Positions 55,729 to 64,000 of a DNA stretch of 64,000 bases are shown piece by piece. This DNA is from Cohaesibacter sp. ES.047 (GTDB lineage Bacteria; Pseudomonadota; Alphaproteobacteria; Rhizobiales; Cohaesibacteraceae). Location: positions 3,426,001 to 3,490,000 of the forward strand of contig NZ_LT907844.1 in NCBI RefSeq assembly GCF_900215505.1. Reading direction: 5' to 3'. The notes under the pieces were generated by a model that ran no database searches, was not told the origin of the DNA, and saw only the letters and a list, made by a program, of their open reading frames with translations. Position 1 is the first letter of the stretch; the number at the start of each line of letters is the position of its first letter. The position numbers and the translations under genes are program-made.

Positions 55729-55941
55729 ATGCCGAGCGTCATGCTGCGACACAACGATAAAGGTGAGTTGCTGTTCTACGTTGCCAAAAAGGATCTCGAG
55801 GAAGTGATCTCTTCCGTCGAGACCGATACGAGCGACACCTGGGGCGGCACGGTGGAGCTTTCGGATGGCTCGAAATACTACGTCGATCCGATTTCCCCAC
55901 GACCTGACTTTCCCGTGACCCTGCGTTTCAAACGTGGCTAG
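55729..55941 (+). CDS. nifT: NifT/FixU family protein
   Basis: A 70-residue protein, MPSVMLRHNDKGELLFYVAK, GGTVELSDGSKYYVDP, and a C-terminal PVTLRFKRG. Standard size and position after nifK. Its biochemical role is not established. Confidence 0.94.
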   Translation: MPSVMLRHNDKGELLFYVAKKDLEEVISSVETDTSDTWGGTVELSDGSKYYVDPISPRPDFPVTLRFKRG

Positions 55942-55993
55942 ACCACACGCTTGAGGCGCGGATTTTTTATGTTTTAGTTCAGGAGACCAGACC

Positions 55994-56191
55994 ATGGCCA
56001 TGACTATTGTATCCGACCTTTGCACCGCTTGCGGCGATTGTGAACCGGACTGCCCGACGGGCGCGATTTTCCCATCCAAAGGCGTATATGCCATCGACGC
56101 ATCCAAATGCACCGAGTGTGAAGGCGTGCACGACGATCCCAAATGCGTCGAGCTTTGCTTCGAAGATGGCTGCATTATCCCTGCGGCATAG
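55994..56191 (+). CDS. 2[4Fe-4S] ferredoxin, nif-associated
   Basis: A 65-residue ferredoxin with CTACGDCEPDCP and CTECEGVHDDPKCVELCF. The long second loop (C-x2-C-x8-C-x3-C) is nif-type and the second site lacks the usual proline after the last Cys. Likely electron donor to NifH. Between nifT and nifY. Confidence 0.9.
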   Translation: MAMTIVSDLCTACGDCEPDCPTGAIFPSKGVYAIDASKCTECEGVHDDPKCVELCFEDGCIIPAA

Positions 56192-56199
56192 CTGCCCAC

Positions 56200-56257
56200 T
56201 GGGGCGCATTTTGGCGTCATGCGCTGTAATTTTGCGCCGGTTTGCGCCCCACTTTTT
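56200..56257 (+). terminator. Terminator-like hairpin before nifY
   Basis: TGGGGCGCA (56200-56208) / TGCGCCCCA (56243-56251), 9 bp with a long loop, followed by CTTTTTCT. It may end part of the nifHDKT-fdx transcripts before nifY. Confidence 0.65.
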
Positions 56258-56286
56258 CTAGTTGTCCGAGATCGGGAGTGAACGCC

Positions 56287-56988
56287 ATGACCACACCATT
56301 GTCCCGCGAATTGGCCCTGCGCATCGGGCTTGCCGCCAATCAGATGCCGGAGCTCGACACCGGCTCCCTCATTGGAATTCTAAGTGAGGCCGTCGGTGTT
56401 CCGATGACCGAGGAGAAGTTTGCCAATCTTGGCATGAAGACCTTTCGCAAGGCCGGTGGTGAAGCGCTGATGCAAGTCCCGTCTGACCACGTCAAGGCGG
56501 CGCTGCGCATTCTCAAGGGAGAGGGGATCGAGGCAGAAGAACCCGCTCTTGCCCTCGATACCTACGAGGATGGCGATATGCCCGGATCCATCCGGGTGGC
56601 TTGTGCCTCCAACCGTGCCGAGGAGCTGGATGGCCACTTCGGCTCTTGCAATCGTTTTGTGATCTATCAGGTGTCCGCAACGGAGTTGCGCCTAATTGAC
56701 GAACGGTCGACGGAGAAACCGGACGACGTAGAGGACAAGAACAAATGGCGCGCGTCGCTCATTGCCGATTGCGATGTGGTGTATGTCGCCTCCATTGGTG
56801 GGCCGGCGGCCGCCAAGGTCGTGCGCGCCAACATTCACCCCGTCAAACATCTCACCGGCGGTGAGGCCCGCAATGTGCTGGGCAAATTGCAACAGGTCCT
56901 GGCGTCCTCGCCACCACCGTGGCTTGCGCGGATCATGGGGCAGGAGGCCAAGTCTATGGCCGGGTTCCTCGAAGAGGTGGACGAATGA
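56287..56988 (+). CDS. NifY/NafY-type dinitrogenase cofactor-binding protein
   Basis: A 233-residue FeMo-co/apo-MoFe binding protein. The N-terminal helical domain (about 1-95, LALRIGLAANQMPELDTGSL) is the NafY/NifY type; the C-terminal domain has the NifX/NifB cofactor-binding fold, IRVACASNRAEELDGHFGSC. Start ATG 56287 after GGGAGTGAACGCC. Its stop overlaps the next ATG (ATGA). Confidence 0.88.
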   Translation: MTTPLSRELALRIGLAANQMPELDTGSLIGILSEAVGVPMTEEKFANLGMKTFRKAGGEALMQVPSDHVKAALRILKGEGIEAEEPALALDTYEDGDMPGSIRVACASNRAEELDGHFGSCNRFVIYQVSATELRLIDERSTEKPDDVEDKNKWRASLIADCDVVYVASIGGPAAAKVVRANIHPVKHLTGGEARNVLGKLQQVLASSPPPWLARIMGQEAKSMAGFLEEVDE

Positions 56989-57258
56989 TTGCAGAGCCGA
57001 CGCTGGACGAGGTCGCAGCAGCGATCATCAGCCTTGATCTCGAGGAGGGGATCACGGCCCGCTTGCGCAAACAGTGGCCCGACATTCATTTCACCTATTG
57101 TCAGGATGACGACATTGCCGCCGCAAAGCCGGTGCGCGAGTGCGAGACATTCAATCTGTATCTCGTTGCTGGCGGAGAAGGATGCATTGCCTTACACCGG
57201 GGAGAGCGAGCGGGCAACCGGTATCGTCGTGGCGGAAATCGAAGACTGGGAGGAGTAA
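56985..57258 (+). pseudogene. DUF6129-like nif protein broken by a +1 frameshift
   Basis: Begins MIAEPTLDEVAAAIISLDLE and continues through KQWPDIHFTYCQDDDIAAAK to FNLYLVAGGEGCIAL, as in DUF6129. At about 57194-57198 one extra base shifts the frame. Dropping one C there restores CIALTGESERATGIVVAEIE and a TAA at 57256-57258, giving the expected length of about 90. In the actual sequence the frame stays open and runs into the next gene. Either a real mutation, an error in the sequence, or a fusion (see findings). Confidence 0.72.
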
Positions 57259-57266
57259 AAGCCATC

Positions 57267-58217
57267 ATGAGTGATCTGCAACCACGGACAAAGAACCTTG
57301 AAGAAATCTGTAACCGCGTCTCTCCGGGCGCGCATCATCTTTCGCTGGTCGAAGCGATCAGCTCCGTTCTGCCCGACTTTCCCTTTCGCTATCGGGTAAC
57401 CCGTGCGGGCTGGTACCGCATCGGTGGTATCGTCGACGCGGATCATCAGCGCGTGGCCACCAATGTGCGGCAATGGGCCGAGATGGAGTCGGATTTCGAC
57501 ATGTTCTCGCTCTATGAGCAATATGGCTCGAAAGGCTATCTGACGACACGGTTTGATGGCAAAACCCACTATTTCGTCGCGGCGAAAGGCGAGGGTGCTG
57601 CGGATTTCGTCCAGCTCCAAGTCGAAGAATTGGTGGAAGTTGTCGATCATGATCTTTTCATCGATGATCAGATCCCTGACACGATAGAGGAATTGCTCGA
57701 CCCGCCCGGAGCAACAAAGCTGCGGCATAAACCTGTCACCTTGTCGCCACCCAAATATGATTTTCATTCCATTACGGATGTAAGCGACCTCGTTGACAGG
57801 CAACTCGCCTCCGAAGGATCGGACCTGCGCTATATCCGCTTTCTTGAAGAATGGGACAAATGCAGCGCAGGTGCAAAAGCCCGCTTTTGTGATCATTTCG
57901 TGCTCAGGCTGCTGCCCTTCATGGATCGCTTCGGTGAGCGCAAGCTGGAAGCAACGCCGCTTCCGGTCAAACCACTTCATATGCCGGGCGAAAGTGTCCT
58001 GCATCTTGAGGGACCTGCCTTGTCAAACTTCCTGCATGGCTATGATCGCAAGGCTGGATATCCCATGGCATGGTTCTTTGCCATGCTGATCGACAAGAAG
58101 GTCTGGCCACAGATCGCCATGAAGGTCGTTGCCGAGCATCAGGACAAATATAGCTACATGCCGGAAAAGGATCTTGCGGTGCTTGAGCACTGGATCCGGT
58201 CTCCCTACAGCTTCTGA
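57267..58217 (+). CDS. Unrecognised nif-cluster protein
   Basis: A 316-residue protein I cannot assign. It begins MSDLQPRTKNLEEICNRVSP and has a mixed alpha/beta look without membrane helices, signal peptide or Cys clusters. Segments that may help matching are FPFRYRVTRAGWYRIGG, YLTTRFDGKTHYFVAAK, SDLRYIRFLEEWDKC and the ending AVLEHWIRSPYSF. Acidic overall. It is in the same frame as the frameshifted upstream gene, so a 410-residue fusion from 56985 is theoretically possible. Located between nifY and the nifE promoter; a role in nitrogenase maturation or regulation is inference from place. Confidence 0.6.
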   Translation: MSDLQPRTKNLEEICNRVSPGAHHLSLVEAISSVLPDFPFRYRVTRAGWYRIGGIVDADHQRVATNVRQWAEMESDFDMFSLYEQYGSKGYLTTRFDGKTHYFVAAKGEGAADFVQLQVEELVEVVDHDLFIDDQIPDTIEELLDPPGATKLRHKPVTLSPPKYDFHSITDVSDLVDRQLASEGSDLRYIRFLEEWDKCSAGAKARFCDHFVLRLLPFMDRFGERKLEATPLPVKPLHMPGESVLHLEGPALSNFLHGYDRKAGYPMAWFFAMLIDKKVWPQIAMKVVAEHQDKYSYMPEKDLAVLEHWIRSPYSF

Positions 58218-58248
58218 TCCAGCATGCACCCCGTCGGTTCAGCCAAAT

Positions 58249-58264
58249 TGTAACATTTGCTACA
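58249..58264. promoter_or_regulatory. NifA site upstream of nifE
   Basis: TGT-AACATTTGCT-ACA, an exact TGT-N10-ACA, but only about 46-61 bases upstream of the -24 GG, closer than usual. Confidence 0.7.
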
Positions 58265-58308
58265 AAGACACGTTTGTGAAAGCTAAGGTAATTCAGCTAT
58301 TTAAAGTC

Positions 58309-58324
58309 TGGCACAGACCTTGCA
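58309..58324 (+). promoter_or_regulatory. Sigma-54 promoter of the nifENX operon
   Basis: TGGCACAGACCTTGCA, consensus match with GG-N10-GC, 43 bases before the nifE ATG. Confidence 0.92.
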
Positions 58325-58366
58325 ATTTCATAACAAACGACATGAAATCAGCGAGGTTTGTGGCAG

Positions 58367-59770
58367 ATGAAACAAAAAGAGATAGCGGAACTCCTCGACG
58401 AGCCTGCCTGTGAGCACAACCTCAAGGAAAAGTCTGGCTGTGCCCGCCCGAAGCCCGGAGCTGCTGCCGGTGGTTGCTGTTTCGACGGCGCTCAGATTGC
58501 GCTTCTACCCATCGCCGACGTCGCCCATATCGTCCACGGATCGATAGCCTGCGCGGGCAGTGCTTGGGACAACCGCGGCAGCCGCTCCTCTGGAGCCAAG
58601 CTCTACAAGCTCGGTTTTACCACCGACATGACCGAGCAGGACGTGATTATGGGGCGTGGCGAAAAACGCCTGTTTCATTCCATCAAGCAAGCCATCGACA
58701 GCTACGCGCCCGAGGCGGTCTTCGTCTATAACACCTGCGTGCCAGCGCTCATTGGCGATGATATCGAAGCAGTGTGCAGGGTTGCGGCGGAAAAGTGGGG
58801 CGCCCCGGTCGTCCCCGTTGATGCCGCGGGCTTCTATGGCACCAAGAATCTGGGCAACCGCATCGCTGGCGACGCCATGGTTCGTTATGTCATCGGCACC
58901 CGCGAACCTGATCCGGTGCCTGAGCATCTTGTCCGCAACGGCATCAAGGTTCATGACATCACGCTGATCGGTGAATACAACATCGCGGGCGAATTGTGGC
59001 ATGTCTTGCCGATCCTTGATGAACTGGGCCTGAGAGTCCTTGGCTCCCTGTCCGGAGATGCCCGCTTCCGCGAGGTTCAGACCATGCACCGCTCGGAAGT
59101 CAACATGATGGTCTGCTCCAAGGCCATGATCAATGTTGCCCGAAAGCTCAAGGAAAGCTATGGCACGCCGTGGTTTGAGGGGAGTTTCTATGGGGTGAGG
59201 GATATGAGCCTTGCGCTGCGCGATATCGCTCGCCTCATTGATGATCCGTCCCTAACGGACCGAACCGAAGCCCTCATCGCCCGTGAGGAAGCCCGCATAT
59301 ACGAAGCACTACAGCCTTTCCGCGAAAAGCTGCAAGGCAAGAAGGCGCTCCTTTACACCGGCGGCGTCAAGGCATGGTCGATTGTCTCGGCCCTTCAGGA
59401 TCTGGGCATGCAGGTGGTTGCCACTTCAACCCGCAAATCGACCGAAGCGGATAAGCAGAAGATCCGCGAACTGATGGGCGAAAACACTCGAATGCTCGAT
59501 GAAAGTCAGGGGCCTCGGGCACTAATCGATATGGTCTATGACACGGGCACCGACATCCTGATCGCCGGGGGCCGCAACATGTATACCGCGCTCAAGGCCC
59601 GCATCCCGTTCCTCCATATCAATCAGGAGCGCGACTTCGCCTATGCCGGATACGACGGCATGATCACCCTTGCAGAACAGATCCTTCAATCAGTCGAAAG
59701 CCCGATCTGGTCAGCTGTACGCGACCCGGCCCCATGGGCCAACAACAGCCAGATCGAAGCGGCGGAGTAG
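58367..59770 (+). CDS. nifE: NifE, FeMo-cofactor scaffold alpha subunit
   Basis: NifD paralogue of 467 residues; with NifN it forms the scaffold where NifB-co matures. The N-terminal [35 protein letters not shown] and [16 protein letters not shown] hold the conserved cysteines. ATG 58367 is preferred to a TTG at 58358. The gap to nifN is four bases. Confidence 0.97.
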   Translation: MKQKEIAELLDEPACEHNLKEKSGCARPKPGAAAGGCCFDGAQIALLPIADVAHIVHGSIACAGSAWDNRGSRSSGAKLYKLGFTTDMTEQDVIMGRGEKRLFHSIKQAIDSYAPEAVFVYNTCVPALIGDDIEAVCRVAAEKWGAPVVPVDAAGFYGTKNLGNRIAGDAMVRYVIGTREPDPVPEHLVRNGIKVHDITLIGEYNIAGELWHVLPILDELGLRVLGSLSGDARFREVQTMHRSEVNMMVCSKAMINVARKLKESYGTPWFEGSFYGVRDMSLALRDIARLIDDPSLTDRTEALIAREEARIYEALQPFREKLQGKKALLYTGGVKAWSIVSALQDLGMQVVATSTRKSTEADKQKIRELMGENTRMLDESQGPRALIDMVYDTGTDILIAGGRNMYTALKARIPFLHINQERDFAYAGYDGMITLAEQILQSVESPIWSAVRDPAPWANNSQIEAAE

Positions 59771-59774
59771 GACA

Positions 59775-61193
59775 ATGACCGAGATTATCAAACGCAACAA
59801 GGCCCTGTCCGTCAGCCCGCTCAAGACCAGCAGCACGATGGGGGCATCGCTGGCCTTCCTTGGCATCCGCAATGCCATGTCCATGCTGCACGGCGCGCAA
59901 GGCTGCACTGCCTATGGCAAGATTTTTCTCATCGGCCATTTCCGCGAACCGGTCCCGCTGCAGACCACGGCCATGGATCAGGTCAGCACCGTCATGGGTG
60001 CTGATGACAATGTGGTCGAGGGACTCAAGACCATTTGCGACAAGTTCGCGCCTTCCCTGATCGGTGTTCCGACCACCGGCCTGTCCGAGACCCAAGGCTC
60101 AGATGTCGGCGGCGCTGTCGCTACCTTCCGCAAAAACCATCCCGAATGTGCGGCTACAGCGGTCATTCCGGTCGAGACGCCTGACTATGCCGGGTCGCTT
60201 GAGACCGGTTTTGCCAAGGCAGTCTGCGAAATGATCAATCGGCTCGTCCCCGAGGCCGAGGAAAAGGGCGGTGTGGCCTCCAATCGGCAGGTCAATATTC
60301 TCGTCAATGCAACGATGACGCCCGGCGACATTGAAGAGCTGAAGGAGCTGGTCGAGGCCTTCGGGTTGATCCCGCTCGTCATTCCCGATCTTTCAACCAG
60401 CCTTGACGGACATCTCAATGAGCGGGACTACAATCCTCTGACCACCGGCGGCACCTGTGTCGGTGACTTCGAGATCCTCTACAAAGCGTGCGCCACGCTC
60501 GTCATCGGCAGCAGCATGTGTGCAGCGGCTGATCTCCTGACCGAGCGCACTGGCGTACCAAGCCATCAATTCGGCCATTTGTTCGGCCTTGACAGGGTCG
60601 ACCAGTTCATCCATCTGCTACACACGCTTTCCGGCCAGCCGGTGCCTGCGCGCATCGAACGCCAGCGCAAGCAATTGCAGGACGCCATGCTCGATACCCA
60701 TTTTCACATTGGCATGACCCGCACTGCTGTGGCCGGTGACCCCGACTTGTTGTCAGCCTTCGGGGATTTGCTCGCAGGCATGGGGGCGGAGATGACGACG
60801 GCCATCGCGCCATCCAATGCGTCCAGCCTTGCTTCTTTGCCAGCAAAGGCTGTCAAAATAGGCGATCTTGAAGAACTGGAAAAATTCGCAAGGGAAGAAG
60901 GGGCCGAAATAGTCATCGGCAATGCCCATTGCGCGGCCAGTGCAAAGCGGCTCGGCCTGCCGCTGCTCAGGGCAGGCTTCCCGCAGTTCGACCGGTTCGG
61001 GGCCGCAGCGCGCGTCTGGATTGGCTATCGCGGTAGCCGCCAGACCCTGTTCGAACTCGCCAATCTGCTTGTCGAGGCCGATCACGATGCCGTTGAGCCC
61101 TACAGATCCATCTACTCGCAAATTCAAGACATGGAAGGTGAAACCCATGGGCCAGATCGCTCGCACGTTGACCTTGCACGACAGCACCATTGA
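59775..61193 (+). CDS. nifN: NifN, FeMo-cofactor scaffold beta subunit
   Basis: NifK paralogue of 472 residues. AFLGIRNAMSMLHGAQGCTA holds the cluster cysteine, followed by FREPVPLQTTAMDQ and TTGLSETQGSDVGGAV, all typical of NifN. Start at 59775 follows GGAGTAGG. Its 3' end overlaps nifX by 47 bases. Confidence 0.97.
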   Translation: MTEIIKRNKALSVSPLKTSSTMGASLAFLGIRNAMSMLHGAQGCTAYGKIFLIGHFREPVPLQTTAMDQVSTVMGADDNVVEGLKTICDKFAPSLIGVPTTGLSETQGSDVGGAVATFRKNHPECAATAVIPVETPDYAGSLETGFAKAVCEMINRLVPEAEEKGGVASNRQVNILVNATMTPGDIEELKELVEAFGLIPLVIPDLSTSLDGHLNERDYNPLTTGGTCVGDFEILYKACATLVIGSSMCAAADLLTERTGVPSHQFGHLFGLDRVDQFIHLLHTLSGQPVPARIERQRKQLQDAMLDTHFHIGMTRTAVAGDPDLLSAFGDLLAGMGAEMTTAIAPSNASSLASLPAKAVKIGDLEELEKFAREEGAEIVIGNAHCAASAKRLGLPLLRAGFPQFDRFGAAARVWIGYRGSRQTLFELANLLVEADHDAVEPYRSIYSQIQDMEGETHGPDRSHVDLARQHH

Positions 61194-61641
61194 GGACGAC
61201 TTCTCGGGTCGGGCGCTCAAGGTTGCCTTCGCAACAACCGATCAGAAGCATGTCGATCAGCATTTCGGCACCTGCGAGTTTCTTTCGGTCTATCTGGTGA
61301 CACGGGACGAGGCCCACTTCCACCAGACGGTCGGGTTTGAAGAGGCACAAATGGACGGCACTGAGGACAAGCTCGATGTTCGCCTCAAGGCATTGGAAGA
61401 TTGTGCAGCCGTCTATTGCCGAGCGGTTGGTGCCTCGGCCATTGCCCAGCTCAAGCAGATCAGGGTTCAGCCGGTCAAGGTGGCTGACGGCACACCGATC
61501 AAGGCCCAACTGGCGCTGCTTCAGGATGAACTCAGGGGCGATCCGTCCTTCTGGATCCTGCGGGCGCTTAATGCCGTGAATGACGCCCGCAACGACCCGG
61601 CGCGGTTCGACGATATGGAAATGGAAGGTTGGAGTGAGTGA
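61147..61641 (+). CDS. nifX: NifX, NifB-co carrier
   Basis: A 164-residue cofactor-shuttle protein. ALKVAFATTDQKHVDQHFGT is the hallmark, followed by CRAVGASAIAQLKQIRVQPV. Its ATG at 61147 lies within the end of nifN and has GGAAGGTGA upstream. Carries NifB-co to NifEN or stores a VK-type intermediate. Confidence 0.93.
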   Translation: MGQIARTLTLHDSTIEDDFSGRALKVAFATTDQKHVDQHFGTCEFLSVYLVTRDEAHFHQTVGFEEAQMDGTEDKLDVRLKALEDCAAVYCRAVGASAIAQLKQIRVQPVKVADGTPIKAQLALLQDELRGDPSFWILRALNAVNDARNDPARFDDMEMEGWSE

Positions 61642-61644
61642 GAC

Positions 61645-62127
61645 ATGATACTTGATCTGGAAGACGAGCTGGTTGTCACCAAGGATGACCCCGCATTGAA
61701 ACACCCGATTGTCGGCGAAATCATCCGCCAGATGCGTGCCATCGATGCTTATGGCGTGTGGGACAACGCGGGCGAGAATGAAATCATTGATCCTTTTGTC
61801 ATGACCAAGGAAAGAAAGCGTCAGGTGCCCATTATCGGCGATCCCGACGAAGAGGTCATCGCTCGCGTTAAGGCCTGGTACAACGCCTTGGCCGTCTCAA
61901 TCGAGGGCAAGACCGGCCTGATGGCGGTGCCGATCATCAACATCAGTCACGAAGGCTTCGGCCGCGCTCTCATCGCGGTCGGCAAGCTGATCGTCGTCGA
62001 CAGGAACCTCAGAGACGTGCATCGCTTCGGCTTCAAATCGCTTGATCTCATGCAGGACGAGGCGGGCAAAATCATCGACAAGGCCGCCGCCCTTGTCGAG
62101 GCCCACCGCGACGTCGCCAAGCTGTAA
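61645..62127 (+). CDS. NifX-associated nitrogen fixation protein (DUF269)
   Basis: A 160-residue protein beginning near MILDLEDELVVTKDDPALKH; matches the NifX-associated (DUF269) family in size and in IIRQMRAIDAYGVWDNAGE and VIARVKAWYNALAVSIEGKT. Starts 3 bases after nifX. Function unknown; always next to nifX. Confidence 0.93.
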   Translation: MILDLEDELVVTKDDPALKHPIVGEIIRQMRAIDAYGVWDNAGENEIIDPFVMTKERKRQVPIIGDPDEEVIARVKAWYNALAVSIEGKTGLMAVPIINISHEGFGRALIAVGKLIVVDRNLRDVHRFGFKSLDLMQDEAGKIIDKAAALVEAHRDVAKL

Positions 62128-62154
62128 CAAAGCCAAACCCAAAGGACCAAAGCT

Positions 62155-62370
62155 ATGGATGAAGCAGATCTGAAGGCGCTCACCAAAGCCGCCAGAAAAG
62201 CCAAGCGCATCGCCTCGGAAAAGGCGATGGAGTTGCATGATCTCGTGGAGGATCGCCTCCCGGCCGCCTATGAGGATCTTCCGTCGATCGCAGAAGACAC
62301 CTATGCCGCCTGCAAGGCATGGGCCGATGCGGAGAGCGCACTCAAACAGGCAGAAGCGAAGGGAGCATAA
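62155..62370 (+). CDS. CCE_0567-family (DUF683) metalloprotein
   Basis: A 71-residue helical protein, KALTKAARKAKRIASEKAME followed by LHDLVEDRLPAAYEDLPSIA. The family is a four-helix, metal-binding protein kept in nif clusters. Between the DUF269 gene and fdxB. Confidence 0.9.
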   Translation: MDEADLKALTKAARKAKRIASEKAMELHDLVEDRLPAAYEDLPSIAEDTYAACKAWADAESALKQAEAKGA

Positions 62371-62371
62371 G

Positions 62372-62719
62372 ATGGCTGAAGTGGTTGGATTGACCCTTGG
62401 TGGAGCGGAATGGACGCCCCAGTTCGTGGAGACGCTCGATGCCAAGAAATGCATCGGCTGTGGCCGCTGTTTCCGGGTCTGCTCGCGGGATGTCTTCGAA
62501 CTGGTCGAGCGCGAAAGCCTCAATCTCGATGACGACAGTGATGACGAATTCGAAGATGATGATCCATTTGGCGATGACGACGACGATGATGACGGCTTTT
62601 CCGATGACACCAGCATGGTGATGTCGCTCAAGAACCGCGATGATTGTATCGGATGCGAAGCCTGCTCCAAGATCTGCCCCAAGGGTTGCTTCTCGCACAT
62701 GACCGCAGATGCGGCCTGA
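62372..62719 (+). CDS. fdxB: FdxB, nif-specific ferredoxin III with long acidic insert
   Basis: A 115-residue 2[4Fe-4S] ferredoxin: CIGCGRCFRVC and, near the C-terminus, CIGCEACSKICP. Between them lies a 27-residue stretch (53-79) with 19 Asp/Glu, including seven Asp in a row. The family has an acidic insert here, but this one is long. Starts 1 base after the preceding stop region; GGGAGCATAAG provides the ribosome site. Confidence 0.93.
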   Translation: MAEVVGLTLGGAEWTPQFVETLDAKKCIGCGRCFRVCSRDVFELVERESLNLDDDSDDEFEDDDPFGDDDDDDDGFSDDTSMVMSLKNRDDCIGCEACSKICPKGCFSHMTADAA

Positions 62720-62752
62720 CAATCATCCCCCATTTCGCATAAGGAGGCCTTC

Positions 62753-63088
62753 ATGGCTGGCAAACCCGAAAAGCATGTGTTCGTCTGCATCCAGCAACAC
62801 CCCGATGGACATCCGTTCGGCAGTTGTTCGGAAGACAAGGCTCAGGACATCTATACCAAGTTCAACACCGAAGTGATCAAGCGCGATCTGGGCGGCAAGG
62901 TGCAGGTTACCGGCACCTCCTGTCAGGGTGGACCGTGCAAGGCCGGTCCCAGCGTTCTGGTTTATCCCGAAGGCGTCAAATATCAAAGCATCAAGACCCA
63001 GGAAGCCATTGAAGCAATCTTCAACGAGCATCTGATCGGGGGCGAGCCGGTCGAGCGCCTCAAGGTGCCGGAAGACATCTGGTCTTGA
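62753..63088 (+). CDS. Thioredoxin-like 2Fe-2S ferredoxin
   Basis: A 111-residue protein of the TRX-fold ferredoxin family. VFVCIQQHPDGHPFGSCSED holds two ligands, and TSCQGGPCKAGPSVLVYP the other two. Related proteins accompany nif genes, where they may donate electrons or protect nitrogenase. AAGGAGG site before ATG 62753. Last gene of the nifE operon. Confidence 0.9.
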   Translation: MAGKPEKHVFVCIQQHPDGHPFGSCSEDKAQDIYTKFNTEVIKRDLGGKVQVTGTSCQGGPCKAGPSVLVYPEGVKYQSIKTQEAIEAIFNEHLIGGEPVERLKVPEDIWS

Positions 63089-63110
63089 GCAGCCCAATCG
63101 AAGCAAAAGA

Positions 63111-63136
63111 AAGCCGCCTTTTGAGGCGGCTTTTTT
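63111..63136 (+). terminator. Intrinsic terminator of the nifE operon
   Basis: AAGCCGCC (63111-63118) / GGCGGCTT (63125-63132) followed by a T-run; classic rho-independent form. Confidence 0.93.
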
Positions 63137-63191
63137 GTTGGCATTTGTAAGCCTTGCTATCCGATCTCAAGGGGAGGTTTGGGTGTGACAA

Positions 63192-63207
63192 TGTCGGCTT
63201 TACGACA
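63192..63207. promoter_or_regulatory. NifA site upstream of the iscA-nifU operon
   Basis: TGT-CGGCTTTACG-ACA, exact TGT-N10-ACA, 80-95 bases upstream of the -24 GG. Confidence 0.82.
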
Positions 63208-63285
63208 AAGAAATCAGATCGCCTGAAAGTGGCGAAATGAAAATTAGATTATTTAATTCAATGGAATAGAAGGAACGTTGCGGGC

Positions 63286-63301
63286 TGGCACGGCTCTTGC
63301 A
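63286..63301 (+). promoter_or_regulatory. Sigma-54 promoter of the iscA-nifU operon
   Basis: TGGCACGGCTCTTGCA, consensus match with GG-N10-GC, about 45 bases before the HesB/IscA start. Confidence 0.92.
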
Positions 63302-63345
63302 AATTTCTGATCAACCAACAGTTTGGACAGTTTGCAAGGGTGAGA

Positions 63346-63672
63346 ATGATGCTGACAGTGACACAGAATGCTCAGGAAGTTCTTCAACGGTTGATGGACA
63401 ATTCGGACAAGCCGCTGGCTGGATTGCGCATCGCCGCAGTCAATGGCGGGTGCGCCGGATTGCAATATCGTCTCGATCTGGTGACTGGTCCCGAAGAAGG
63501 GGATCATCTCGTGGAGAGCGGTTCCATCAAGCTCTTTATCGTTCCGGACAACGCAGAAATGCTCATCGGTACGGTGATCGATTTTGCTGAAAGTCTCGAA
63601 GGCTCCGGCTTCACCTTCGCCAATCCGAACGCCGCGTCCAAATGCTCCTGTGGCAAGAGCTTTGCTGCCTGA
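63346..63672 (+). CDS. HesB/IscA-family iron-sulfur assembly protein, nif type
   Basis: A 108-residue A-type carrier protein. The three conserved cysteines are in NGGCAGLQY and KCSCGKS. Supplies Fe-S clusters for nitrogenase maturation with NifU/NifS. The start ATG 63346 has AAGGGTGAG upstream. Confidence 0.93.
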   Translation: MMLTVTQNAQEVLQRLMDNSDKPLAGLRIAAVNGGCAGLQYRLDLVTGPEEGDHLVESGSIKLFIVPDNAEMLIGTVIDFAESLEGSGFTFANPNAASKCSCGKSFAA

Positions 63673-63739
63673 TTTCATCCCTGACTGGATCCAAGCCAAG
63701 ACCAAACAAGATAACGCCGAACCGAGGACAAAGAGAGAC

Positions 63740-64000
63740 ATGTGGGACTATTCGGAGACCGTCAAGGAACATTTCTACAATCCGCGCAACGCAGGCGCCG
63801 TGGACGGGGCCAATGCGACCGGCGATGTGGGCTCCCTGTCTTGCGGTGATGCGTTGCGGCTGACACTACGGGTCAACCAAGCCACCGGCGTTATCGAGGA
63901 CGCAGGCTTTCAGACCTTTGGCTGCGGTTCGGCGATTGCCTCGTCATCTGCGCTCACCGAAATTATCAAGGGCATGACGGTTGATCAGGCGCTATCGGTA
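63740..64000 (+). CDS. nifU: NifU, iron-sulfur scaffold (3' end outside window)
   Basis: First 87 residues visible: [19 protein letters not shown] opens the IscU-like N-terminal domain, followed by [11 protein letters not shown] with the first scaffold cysteine and [15 protein letters not shown] with the second. The length and C-terminal Nfu domain cannot be judged. Follows the IscA gene by 67 bases; nifS and other nif genes are expected to the right. Confidence 0.95.
   Translation, partial: MWDYSETVKEHFYNPRNAGAVDGANATGDVGSLSCGDALRLTLRVNQATGVIEDAGFQTFGCGSAIASSSALTEIIKGMTVDQALSV

Overview
The window is a 64 kb stretch of an alphaproteobacterial chromosome of moderate GC. The conserved Ppx/GppA-RlmE pair, Liv-type ABC transporters and phn genes fit Hyphomicrobiales; a marine, facultatively anaerobic member such as the Cohaesibacter group is only a guess. 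Its right half is most of a molybdenum nitrogenase island.

Left part (1-10 kb): the end of a phosphonate operon (phnE, a DUF1045 2H-phosphoesterase, phnM, phnN), then a convergent RND efflux pair with a divergent TetR gene, and a membrane-anchored endonuclease/exonuclease/phosphatase-fold protein. At 10.5-20.7 kb an apparent catabolic operon joins a cysteine-desulfurase-like PLP enzyme, two proteins of the ATC (2-amino-thiazoline-4-carboxylate) hydrolase type, a complete branched-chain-type ABC importer, a DAO-family FAD oxidase and an M20 amidohydrolase. This could import a thiazoline- or hydantoin-like compound and take it to cysteine and sulfide. At 20.8-23.9 kb lies a DeoR-regulated acid-sugar operon (class I aldolase, DUF1537 kinase). 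A tRNA-Gln and an AT-rich islet with an SGNH-like gene broken by an in-frame TGA follow. Housekeeping genes (ppx, rlmE, hemH, adenine deaminase, LOG protein, beta-CASP nuclease, methyltransferase) fill 26-37 kb, interrupted by two orphan phage-tail-type genes.

Right part (36.9-64 kb): rnfABCDGE-rnfH on the minus strand supplies low-potential electrons. Divergent from it are nifL-nifA. Then come nifB-fdx-flavodiiron protein-two 2Fe-2S ferredoxins-nifQ, a minus-strand SIR2-like gene, nifHDKT-fdx-nifY-DUF6129-unknown gene, nifENX with NifX-associated genes and two ferredoxins, a HesB/IscA gene and the start of nifU. Six sigma-54 (GG-N10-GC) promoters and six NifA sites (TGT-N10-ACA) were read directly, so rnf, nifLA, nifB, nifH, nifE and iscA look like one NifA regulon. 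nifS, nifV, nifW and nifZ are not in the window.

The most unusual points are a NifL that lacks its PAS sensor half but carries clustered cysteines, beside a NifA lacking the linker cysteines typical of alphaproteobacteria; a single-base frameshift in the DUF6129 gene that fuses it in frame to an unrecognised downstream protein; the putative thiazoline/cysteine operon; a flavodiiron protein inside the nifB operon; and a SIR2-like gene between nifQ and nifH.
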